From NCBI RefSeq assembly GCF_009928525.1, contig NZ_JAABOK010000012.1:186001-250000 (forward strand): 64,000 nucleotides of DNA, given 5' to 3'. The first letter of the stretch is position 1. Each line of letters starts with the position of its first letter. Shown here in pieces: positions 32,353 through 40,262 of the stretch. Below the pieces are notes generated by a model. It saw nothing but the letters and a program-made list of their open reading frames with translations. It ran no database searches and was not told where the DNA came from. Source of the DNA: Chitinophaga solisilvae (GTDB lineage: Bacteria; Bacteroidota; Bacteroidia; Chitinophagales; Chitinophagaceae). A program made the translations under genes and the position numbers.

Positions 32353-35295
32353 ATGATACGATTAACCCATACCCGTCGTTATGATGTTGTTCCCTGCCTG
32401 CTTTTTTATGCACTGCTGCTGCTGGCTGCAAAAAGGCTTCAGGCGCAATCCTATACCGTTATTAACTACCGGTGGGTACAGGGTTTCAATGCCAGTAATG
32501 TCTATAACATTTTCCAGGACAGCAGAAAATATCTCTGGATCAGTACGGAGAATGGGGTGATCCGGTATAACGGATCCGATTTCAGGCACTATACTAAAAA
32601 GGACGGGCTGCTGGACAATGAAGTGCTCAGTATCAGTGAAGACCAGCTTGGCAGAGTGTGGCTGCTGCCTTTTACGAATACCTTGTGTTACTACAGGAAC
32701 GGCCGGCTGTACAATCAGTCGGATGACCCTTTGCTGAAACGTATCAAACTGGAGGCAAGGGTTTCGCAGATAATGATGGATGCAACCGCCAATCTCTGGA
32801 TCAGAGAGGAAGGGCAGGCATTGCTCCGGGTGGATACGGCCGGAAAAATATCCCGCTGGAAGCCGGATCAGCAGGCAATTCAACATATATGCATAGGGAA
32901 AGAAGGTGCGCTGCATGTTTTATGCGGTAACGCGGCGCTATATGTATTTAAGAATGGCTATTTTGAACTTACAGGACAGGCGCCGTTTGAACCGGATCAG
33001 TTCACCGTGTTAAACGCTTCTGCAGTTTACAGCCCTGCGCAGGGAGAACTCTGGTATTATGCCGGAGAAAACAGCGGCCAGCGCAGATCCCTTCCAAAAA
33101 TAACGCAGCCCACCGGCGTCACTAACAATGAAGATGAAACAGTTTTCGTTGGGTCAGAGAATGGGCTGTACCTCGTTAACCTGCAATCGGGAACAATGAT
33201 GGAACAGCTGTTACCCGGATACAAAACAGGCCCCTGTATCCGTACACAGGACGGATCCCTTTGGATAGGAACTGCCGGTAAAGGACTTATACGTATGGTA
33301 CGATCTCCTGTACGGTCCGTGCCATTTGCTCAGCCATTGAGCGCTTTTCTCTATATTAAAGCCACGGCAGACGGTATGTACGGCACTACGCAGAATGGCC
33401 TGTTTGTGGAAGCCAAAATCAGCGCGGATGGACGGTATCAGACGAACATACAGCGAATAAATCCTGAACGCCGGTATGAACATTGTGTTTTTGTTAAGCG
33501 GGAAAAGGGGCAGGTATGGATGCTGGCCGCAGATGGTATTAAACTGAAAAAAAGCATACAGGGTAAACCGGTGAAGGCTTATTACACCTGCTGTAAACAG
33601 GCGCTGGAAGAAGCTGATGGTGAGATGATTACAGCTACCAACACCGGTGTGCTGAAGTTTAGCTTCCGCTCATTTATGCCACGGGATACCCTATTGAAAG
33701 GACAACGGGTAGTAACCGTAAGCAGGATCGGAGATACGCTGTATGCCGGTACCCTGTCCGGGCTTGTAGCCTGTTTCCCTGACGGACATTGCCTCCCGGT
33801 GGATACCGGGAACAGGTTCCTGCGCACGCGCATCACGGCGCTTTGTAAAGACAGCAGCCATGTATTGTGGTGCGCCGATAACGGCGGGGTATTGCTGGCT
33901 ATTGTTCATAACAAGGTGATAGATACCATTGGCCCGGAAGAAGGCCTGCAGTGCAGCCGGATCGCGGCACTGAAAGCCTCCCGGAAATACCTGTGGGCTG
34001 GTACTGATAACGGACTGTTTGCCATTACACGGAAGCCTCCCTACCGTATCGCCAGGCATGTGACCTATACCACAGGGCTTGCCGGTAATCAGGTCAACTG
34101 TATTGATGTGAAGGGGGATATGATTTGGGCGGGTACTTCAGAAGGCGTCAGCTATTTCGATGAAAATGAATTGCCGGAGCCGTATGCCGCCGCCAGAATT
34201 GAAATCAGCAGTATACGCAACGGCGATGTGTTTCTCACACCCGGTAACGATGTACTGCAACTGCAGTCAGCTTCGCTGTCAGTAGAATTTGATGCGATTG
34301 ATTTTTCAGGTAATGCACAACCGGTATTTTCCTGGCGCCTCAATGAAGATACCAGCTGGACAACAATCTCCGGCAGAACACTTTCGTTTCCGTCGCTGCC
34401 GTACGGCAAATTCAGACTGGCCATCAGGGCCTTTTCTCCGAACTGGCATCAGCAGTATACACTTGTCCAGAATTTTTATAATAAACCTCCCTACTACCGG
34501 AATCCCTGGTTCATCACTATGCTCGTGCTGTTGTCCGTTATTGCATTAATAACCCTGAGCACCGGAATTATCCGCTGGCTAAGAAGAAGGGACCAGCAGC
34601 AACTATCGGTACAACGCAGCCTGCTCCATCTGGAACAGATGGCGCTGCAGGGACAACTGAATCCACATTTCATCTTCAACTGTATCGCCGCCATAAAGGA
34701 ACATTATGAGGCAGGAGATAAGGAGAAAGCACACGAATTTGTTGATGCTTTTTCGTTGCTGATCCGGCAGACATTCGAAATGAGTGCAGAGACTTTTGTT
34801 TCCCTGGATAAGGAACTGGAATACCTCCGCCAGTACCTGATTGTAGAACAGCAACGCTTTAACCATGTATTCAGATTCTCTGTCACCAGACAAACGCAGC
34901 TGCCCGATAAGGATATTATCATTCCCGCTATGTTGCTGCAGCCTGTGGTTGAAAATGCCATCAGGCATGGCATCCGCCATCTGCCTGACGGGATGGGCTT
35001 TGTGACGGTAACGGCAGAGCAACAGGCAGAAAATGTCAGGATAACCATTACCGATAATGGAATCGGCAGAGAGAAAAGCAAGATGCTAAGCAGGCATTTC
35101 AATATACGTAAACTCACCAGTACCGCTGTTAATGAAAAACGGCTGAATATCCTGAATCGCTTATTCCCGGGGAAGATAAACATACATATGGAAGACCTGC
35201 ATCCTCCGGATCACGGCTACAGCGGAACGAAGGTGGTTATTACCTATCCGCTGACCATCAACCAAAACAGCTGTCATGAAAGTAATCATTGTTGA
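32353..35295 (+). CDS. Propeller-type sensor histidine kinase (Reg_prop/Y_Y_Y/LytS-like)
   Basis: A 980-residue one-membrane-pass sensor. Signal peptide to about 33; then two seven-bladed beta-propellers built from two-component-regulator repeats (recurring W-I-S-T-E-N-G, L-W-I-G-T-A-G-K-G-L, L-W-A-G-T-D-N-G-L, W-A-G-T-S-E-G-V) up to about 620; a Y_Y_Y-type Ig fold to 720; a transmembrane helix about 722-745; then the His_kinase block (Q-G-Q-L-N-P-H-F-I-F-N) and ATPase (P-V-V-E-N-A-I-R-H-G). Unlike most giant hybrid kinases it lacks receiver and AraC domains and instead overlaps a separate LytTR regulator gene by 20 bases. The propellers probably bind a carbohydrate or peptide ligand. Confidence 0.92.
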   Translation: MIRLTHTRRYDVVPCLLFYALLLLAAKRLQAQSYTVINYRWVQGFNASNVYNIFQDSRKYLWISTENGVIRYNGSDFRHYTKKDGLLDNEVLSISEDQLGRVWLLPFTNTLCYYRNGRLYNQSDDPLLKRIKLEARVSQIMMDATANLWIREEGQALLRVDTAGKISRWKPDQQAIQHICIGKEGALHVLCGNAALYVFKNGYFELTGQAPFEPDQFTVLNASAVYSPAQGELWYYAGENSGQRRSLPKITQPTGVTNNEDETVFVGSENGLYLVNLQSGTMMEQLLPGYKTGPCIRTQDGSLWIGTAGKGLIRMVRSPVRSVPFAQPLSAFLYIKATADGMYGTTQNGLFVEAKISADGRYQTNIQRINPERRYEHCVFVKREKGQVWMLAADGIKLKKSIQGKPVKAYYTCCKQALEEADGEMITATNTGVLKFSFRSFMPRDTLLKGQRVVTVSRIGDTLYAGTLSGLVACFPDGHCLPVDTGNRFLRTRITALCKDSSHVLWCADNGGVLLAIVHNKVIDTIGPEEGLQCSRIAALKASRKYLWAGTDNGLFAITRKPPYRIARHVTYTTGLAGNQVNCIDVKGDMIWAGTSEGVSYFDENELPEPYAAARIEISSIRNGDVFLTPGNDVLQLQSASLSVEFDAIDFSGNAQPVFSWRLNEDTSWTTISGRTLSFPSLPYGKFRLAIRAFSPNWHQQYTLVQNFYNKPPYYRNPWFITMLVLLSVIALITLSTGIIRWLRRRDQQQLSVQRSLLHLEQMALQGQLNPHFIFNCIAAIKEHYEAGDKEKAHEFVDAFSLLIRQTFEMSAETFVSLDKELEYLRQYLIVEQQRFNHVFRFSVTRQTQLPDKDIIIPAMLLQPVVENAIRHGIRHLPDGMGFVTVTAEQQAENVRITITDNGIGREKSKMLSRHFNIRKLTSTAVNEKRLNILNRLFPGKINIHMEDLHPPDHGYSGTKVVITYPLTINQNSCHESNHC

Positions 35296-36028
35296 AGACG
35301 AACCGGCAGGTCAGCAATTTCTTGCCCGGATACTGAAAGAAAACTTCCCGGAACTGAAACTGATGTGCATCGCCGATAATGTGCCGGATGCAGTGCGGCT
35401 TATCAGAGAATGCCGGCCGGATATCGTCTATCTGGATGTGGAAATAAAAATGGGTTCCGGACTGGATGTGCTGGCGCAAACAGAAGACATCGCGTTTGAT
35501 GTCATCTTTACCACGGTGTTTAATAGTTTCGCCCTGGATGCTTTCCGGTATCATGCCATCGATTATTTGCTGAAGCCGCTCAGCAAAGCACAGGTGACGG
35601 CCGCCACACAACGTTTCCTCTCAGGCAGCGCTGCGATGAACAGGGAAAAGATTGCCTCCCTGATGCTGCTGATGCAGCAGGCTGCCGCACAAAGACCTAA
35701 GATCTGCATTCCCACCGTGGAAGGTGTTGAGCTGGTAAATGTTGCAGACATTGTTTATGGCAGCGCTAAAGGGAACTACACAGAAATATGGATGAGTAAT
35801 GGCAGTAAAATTCTTTCCGGCAGGAAAATAAAAGAGGTGGAAGACGAGTTGCCCCGGCATATCTTTTTCCGTATTCATCATTCCTATCTGGTTAACCTCA
35901 ATTATGTAACGCGGTATCAGAAAGGACGCGGAGGCAGCGTTTTATTATACAATGGCTACGAACTTCCGGTGGCGTCCAACAGAAAAGAAGATTTTTTAAC
36001 GTGGCTCAGAAAGGGTGTTTCTTTTTAA
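35276..36028 (+). CDS. LytTR family response regulator partner of the propeller kinase
   Basis: A 250-residue regulator with a receiver domain (E-D-E-P, phosphoacceptor in V-Y-L-D-V-E-I, L-L-K-P) and a C-terminal LytTR domain (F-F-R-I-H-H-S-Y-L-V-N, G-Y-E-L-P-V-A-S-N-R). Its start lies inside the end of the kinase gene, a strong sign of one operon and a cognate pair. It sits at the edge of the peptide-export region and could control part of it. Confidence 0.93.
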   Translation: MKVIIVEDEPAGQQFLARILKENFPELKLMCIADNVPDAVRLIRECRPDIVYLDVEIKMGSGLDVLAQTEDIAFDVIFTTVFNSFALDAFRYHAIDYLLKPLSKAQVTAATQRFLSGSAAMNREKIASLMLLMQQAAAQRPKICIPTVEGVELVNVADIVYGSAKGNYTEIWMSNGSKILSGRKIKEVEDELPRHIFFRIHHSYLVNLNYVTRYQKGRGGSVLLYNGYELPVASNRKEDFLTWLRKGVSF

Positions 36029-36054
36029 GTGTTTTCTGTCCCGGTATCAATATT

Positions 36055-36081
36055 GAAAGCCATCTGCTGCAGATGGCTTTC
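36055..36081. terminator. Bidirectional terminator
   Basis: GAAAGCCATCTGC pairs with GCAGATGGCTTTC around a very short loop, between the convergent LytTR gene and the lanthipeptide-like precursor gene. Confidence 0.8.
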
Positions 36082-36107
36082 GATATTGCTTATAAATGCT
36101 GCCGCTA

Positions 36108-36356
36108 TTATGCGCTGATGCTGCAGCAGGGGTTACCTATGGTAACACGTGTAAGCGGTTCCGGGCAGTAACGGATTGTCTGACAGTTATATGTCAGGGG
36201 ACATGGCCTGCAGGGCGTTGTGTCAAGGGATGTCCAGCAGTTAATGTCATTGGTGCCTCCTCCCTGTATCAGTCCTGCGTTTTCAGGAGTCAGCGTACTA
36301 ACGTGCTCTTTATTCAGGAACAGTTTACGGCCGAGATGTAATTTTTTCTTTTTCAT
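36108..36356 (-). CDS. Class I lanthipeptide-like precursor with double-glycine leader
   Basis: An 82-residue peptide. The leader M-K-K-K-K-L-H-L-G-R-K-L-F-L-N-K followed by a helix and G-L-I-Q-G-G-G (Gly at about 32-34) is typical of Bacteroidota class I lanthipeptides (pinensin-like). The core of about 48 residues has seven Cys and eleven Ser/Thr, including a terminal C-C-S-I-S-A. No LanB dehydratase or LanC cyclase is in the window, but a C39 exporter that could cut after Gly-Gly lies 12 kb away. It faces a divergent serine protease gene that could be a processing partner. Confidence 0.72.
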   Translation of the reverse strand: MKKKKLHLGRKLFLNKEHVSTLTPENAGLIQGGGTNDINCWTSLDTTPCRPCPLTYNCQTIRYCPEPLTRVTIGNPCCSISA

Positions 36357-36566
36357 GTGGTACGAAGTTTAAAGATGAATGAAAGTTTCAGATGTGGAAG
36401 ATGTGAAGTATACTTTTACTGGTATAAGAGATAAGTGCCGGATACGAAGTTACAGGAAGCGCATAGGTGAGAAAGGCTGGATTTCATAGTTGTGCAGCTG
36501 TAGTTACAACTATGTTTTGACGATGTATAATTATGCCGGCTGCAAAAGGAGCAGCAACGTATCAGG

Positions 36567-36595
36567 TTCCTCCTGCAATCATACTGCAGGAGGAA
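36567..36595. other. 11-bp hairpin upstream of the serine protease gene
   Basis: TTCCTCCTGCA pairs perfectly with TGCAGGAGGAA around a 7-nt loop, 59 nt before the protease start codon, followed by a T-rich tract. It could be an attenuator or mask a ribosome site; nothing more can be said. Confidence 0.4.
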
Positions 36596-36653
36596 GCATC
36601 TGCTTCATTTTTTTTGTATTTTTTATTATTGATAAATATAAATTTCATTCCCT

Positions 36654-37955
36654 ATGCAACCAGGATCAAAAAGTTTGTATGAACTAAGTTACGGACAGCC
36701 ACAAGCGGTTTGTGGAAATGATGAAAGAGTCCGGATTTCACCGACCACTTCCCAGCCTTATTCCAGTATCTGCGAGTTATTCGTTGAGGACAAGGATGGG
36801 AATTACTATGCGGGAACAGGCTGTATTTTCAGCATTCCCGGCGCGGACTACGGCCTTGTCATTACTGCAGCACATTGCCTTTTTGAATTTGAGAAGAAAA
36901 GAGCGATGCGCAGTGTTATTGTTATCCCGGCAATAGACGGGAAAAATAGTCCATTTGGAAGGATAACTGTAGACGGCCATCAGTGCTTTGCTTCCTATCC
37001 TTTTGTGCTTGGCAGGGAAAGAGGAAGCGATTACGGAGCAATACTTATACCGCTGAAGAAAGGATGGGAGCATAATTTTGAAATGAACGTTTTAACGACC
37101 GAAGAACTGGAGGAGCGCGTAGTATTAACTGCCGGATACCCACTTGATAAATCAGGAGAAACCATGTGGTCAACCGGAGATGTTATATACTCTCTGAATA
37201 ATGTTACATTCAGGTATGAGTTTGATACATATGGAGGGCAGAGCGGCAGTCCTGTATGGACAATGTATAAAGGTAAATGGTCCATTGTGGGTATCCACTC
37301 CGAGGGAGGTTGCCCCAATGTTGCGGTAAGAATTACTGAGTTGCAGATAGCACAGTTTAATAGCTGGGCCAGAAAGGGAAGTACTTTTTCCCTGAAGAAC
37401 GAAGATATGAACAACAAGAACTACTTTCCTGATGAGGGAGGATTAAAGGATATTTATGCAGATACAAATGAGCTGATCTGCCCGCCAGGTCAGATTATGG
37501 TAGGATTTTCCCTGTACAAGAAATTCAACCGGGTTGCCCCCCGGATATTATCTGCTGAGCCTGACGGATCTAATGCTGCCTGGATAACCAATACAGATAT
37601 GAACAATAATTATTTTCCCGGCGAAGGAGGGCTGAAGGATATATATGCAGATACCAACGAGCTGGTTTGTCCTGCAGGTAAGTTTATCACCGGTTTTTCA
37701 TTCTGGAAGAAAGAAAACCGCCTGGCGCCCAGGATCCGCTGTTCCGATTTAGATGGATCCAATGCTACCTGGATATCCAATACAGATATGAATAACAACA
37801 ATTATTTTCCCGGTGAAGGCGGGTTAAAAGATATTTATGCAGATACCAATCCGCTTGTCTGCAGATCTACCAACAGTGCTGTTACCTGTTTTGCTTTCTA
37901 TAAAAAAGATAACCGGATAGCTCCCATGATAAATACGCTGGTGCTTAACAGCTGA
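36654..37955 (+). CDS. Trypsin-like (V8-type) serine protease with three C-terminal repeats and no signal peptide
   Basis: A 433-residue protein. The chymotrypsin-fold domain covers about 35-245 with the full catalytic triad: His in V-I-T-A-A-H-C, Asp in G-S-D-Y-G-A, Ser in G-G-Q-S-G-S-P-V. The closest type is the Glu-specific V8-like family. Three tandem repeats of about 60 residues follow (from about 250), each with N-Y-F-P-x-E-G-G-L-K-D-I-Y-A-D-T-N, a Cys-Pro, F-x-x-x-K-K-x-N-R-x-A-P, and in the first two D-G-S-N-A-x-W-I. I do not recognise the repeat family. No signal peptide is visible, so export, if any, is non-classical. It faces the lanthipeptide-like precursor gene. Confidence 0.82.
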   Translation: MQPGSKSLYELSYGQPQAVCGNDERVRISPTTSQPYSSICELFVEDKDGNYYAGTGCIFSIPGADYGLVITAAHCLFEFEKKRAMRSVIVIPAIDGKNSPFGRITVDGHQCFASYPFVLGRERGSDYGAILIPLKKGWEHNFEMNVLTTEELEERVVLTAGYPLDKSGETMWSTGDVIYSLNNVTFRYEFDTYGGQSGSPVWTMYKGKWSIVGIHSEGGCPNVAVRITELQIAQFNSWARKGSTFSLKNEDMNNKNYFPDEGGLKDIYADTNELICPPGQIMVGFSLYKKFNRVAPRILSAEPDGSNAAWITNTDMNNNYFPGEGGLKDIYADTNELVCPAGKFITGFSFWKKENRLAPRIRCSDLDGSNATWISNTDMNNNNYFPGEGGLKDIYADTNPLVCRSTNSAVTCFAFYKKDNRIAPMINTLVLNS

Positions 37956-37975
37956 GTGTATCCTGTATGCAGTTT

Positions 37976-37997
37976 CCTGGCCGGCGTGCCGGCCAGG
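37976..37997. terminator. Bidirectional terminator
   Basis: A perfect 10-bp stem CCTGGCCGGC / GCCGGCCAGG with a 2-nt loop between convergent genes; no strong T-run. Confidence 0.65.
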
Positions 37998-37999
37998 GG

Positions 38000-39592
38000 C
38001 TAATACACATTATACTTCCCGTTTTTCAGTACCACCGGGCGGCCCAGGTCATTGGGCCGGAATATGGTATCCCTTACCATCCGCAGTACTGCCTGTTCCG
38101 GTACATTACTAAAATGCAGGTAATGGGATTGTTTGTTCTTCTTTAATACCTGCGGATCGCCAACGATGGTCTGTGTACCTTCCAGGTCTTCCCATTTCCC
38201 CTTGTTCCAGTAGATCAGGTGATATTTCCTGTCCATATTCAGCCACCGGGAGCCATCCACTTCATTAAAAACAAGTTCCGTTTTTTTACCGGAGGGAATG
38301 AGCCATTCCGTTTCTCCCTTGTTGTTCAGCAGAAAAGGATCGCCGGCAATTTCGTAGTTGTTGTTCACAATGACCATGGGAATATAGATAACGTTCTGCC
38401 CTGCTTTCAGGAAGGTGGCGCTATCCCGGCTGGCATTAATTTTTCCCCAGCCTACTATCTGCCAGCTTTCTCCGTTCAGCACGCCCAGGTAGGCATAATG
38501 GCTGCCGGTATCTGTATGCTGTAAGCGGATGGTAATGTTGGTCGCAGGAATATATTCGTCGGTAATATCTGCCAGATGTTCATTGGCCAGGTGAGGAGGA
38601 ATTGTTTCCTTGCCTCTGGTGGCTGCTGCCAGGCTGTTTGCCTGTACGGAATACATAATCCGGTAGGCTTTGGCCAGTTTGTTTTCAAAGGGCAGGGTAT
38701 CTCTCCGGGGATTATCATAGCCTGCAGTTATAGGAACAAACCTGCCATCTTTGTCAAGTATGCTAAGCCACAGATGCCCGCCGAAATTACTGTTTGCCCA
38801 GAAAGGGGTAAACTCCGATGCAACGGGTAAGCCGGCAGCCCGGAACCAGTAACAGGCGATCATGTTAAGGTCCTGACATCTTCCGCCGGTGAGGTCATTC
38901 AGCTGTTGCAGATTCAGGTTGCCCGGATAGTAGAACAGGCCCAGGTGTTTGTAGGAATATCCGCGCTTTATGCTGTCATTGATAAAAGCGCTGGTTGCCA
39001 GGACGCTTTTATCCATACAGGAATCCGTAATCCATGCAGTTTGTGTGTAGAAGCGCTTGCGCCAGTTCTGCAGGGGTTCCTCTCCCATCCGGTAAGGCAG
39101 GATATATTCACAGAACTGCGCAAAGCTCAGATGCTTTGCCCATGGCTGTTCTTTTACGCTGAATGCGCAGTCAATATTTTCTATCAGCTGTTGCGCACTG
39201 ATATGTTGTATATCTTCCCGGAAGCCTTTATTTTCAAAGATGATTTCCTTTCCCCTTAATTTCTCCAGGTGCTCTTTCATTTTGCGGATAGAATCTTTGA
39301 ACTTATACTGGAAAAGATTTATCTCCACGTTATTCAGTCCGCTGTCTGCCAGTGCATATTTTTCATATCCCCTGCCGGGCATACCGGATATCAGGAACAA
39401 TGCTGCCCGGAGTTTAAGGGAGTCGGCAGGGTTGCTGCTGTAATGATCTATAACAGCCTGTATTTCCGTTCTGTTGGCTCCGGCTTTTGTTAAAGCCGGC
39501 TGCAGCTGTACCGGTGCATTGGTTTTTGTGGAACAGGCCTGTAACATAAAAAAGACAACGGATAACACAAATAAGGATAGGGTTTGTTTCAT
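38000..39592 (-). CDS. Transglutaminase-like lipoprotein
   Basis: A 530-residue protein. The start M-K-Q-T-L gives a lipoprotein signal with lipobox L-Q-A-C near residue 20, so it is anchored in a membrane facing the periplasm or surface. The transglutaminase-like core lies around 215-290, with the nucleophile in G-G-R-C-Q-D-L-N and His in F-G-G-H-L-W; a D-x-x-G-R-F-V-P-I-T strand follows. The remainder is beta-rich (I-T-I-R-L-Q-H-T-D-T-G), with a possible Ig-like domain. Many bacterial members are peptidases rather than cross-linkers. Role in the neighbouring peptide loci is speculative. Confidence 0.82.
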   Translation of the reverse strand: MKQTLSLFVLSVVFFMLQACSTKTNAPVQLQPALTKAGANRTEIQAVIDHYSSNPADSLKLRAALFLISGMPGRGYEKYALADSGLNNVEINLFQYKFKDSIRKMKEHLEKLRGKEIIFENKGFREDIQHISAQQLIENIDCAFSVKEQPWAKHLSFAQFCEYILPYRMGEEPLQNWRKRFYTQTAWITDSCMDKSVLATSAFINDSIKRGYSYKHLGLFYYPGNLNLQQLNDLTGGRCQDLNMIACYWFRAAGLPVASEFTPFWANSNFGGHLWLSILDKDGRFVPITAGYDNPRRDTLPFENKLAKAYRIMYSVQANSLAAATRGKETIPPHLANEHLADITDEYIPATNITIRLQHTDTGSHYAYLGVLNGESWQIVGWGKINASRDSATFLKAGQNVIYIPMVIVNNNYEIAGDPFLLNNKGETEWLIPSGKKTELVFNEVDGSRWLNMDRKYHLIYWNKGKWEDLEGTQTIVGDPQVLKKNKQSHYLHFSNVPEQAVLRMVRDTIFRPNDLGRPVVLKNGKYNVY

Positions 39593-40262
39593 GGCAGGGC
39601 TTCTTGGGTTATAGGTAACCGGATCATCCGGCAACCGAAGATAAGCATCTTTTAATAATAGCTAAAAGGATTTATAACTGGTATATTCGGTGTTTTTCAG
39701 TCTGCCGGAAGTCATGAAAAGTTTACAGGAAATAATGATGTGCATCGTAAAAGCCACTTTTTCTACTGTCAGGATACAATAACAAAGGATAATCCCGGTA
39801 AAGAATAAAATGCAGTCTGCTTACCTGTAACAGCAGTCAGTATTTTTTTTTGAATTCGATTGCCTTATTGTGGATTTTGTTTTATCATTGTAAGGAAGCT
39901 CAATAGATGTATCCGCAAAAAAGAGTTGATGGAATGATGTTAGCCTATGAAAATGAAACTCTTACCGTTGTATAGAACCTTACGTTTATTGGCTTGCTGA
40001 GTTCCTGAAGCAGATAAAAAGATATTTTACCCTTCTGAAAAAATGGAATACTATCCTGATGGTCCTGGTTGAAAATACCCATCCTTCCGGAAGATCAATG
40101 AAGAACAGCGTTGTCAGAGGAATGCAGGCAGAGCCGGCATGACTGACGAAGCAACTGTAATAACACAAAATAATATGATATACATGGCGCCCCTGTTATG
40201 ACAGGATACACTGTGGATATTAAATTCCGCTGGCAACAGCATACTCAGATAGCCGGAGAGAT
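39593..40262. other. 670-nt gene-free stretch
   Basis: It holds the upstream regions of the transglutaminase-like gene (minus) and the outer-membrane receptor gene (plus). No RNA gene, repeat or clear promoter pair is visible, and the short open frames show no protein-like composition. Confidence 0.4.
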
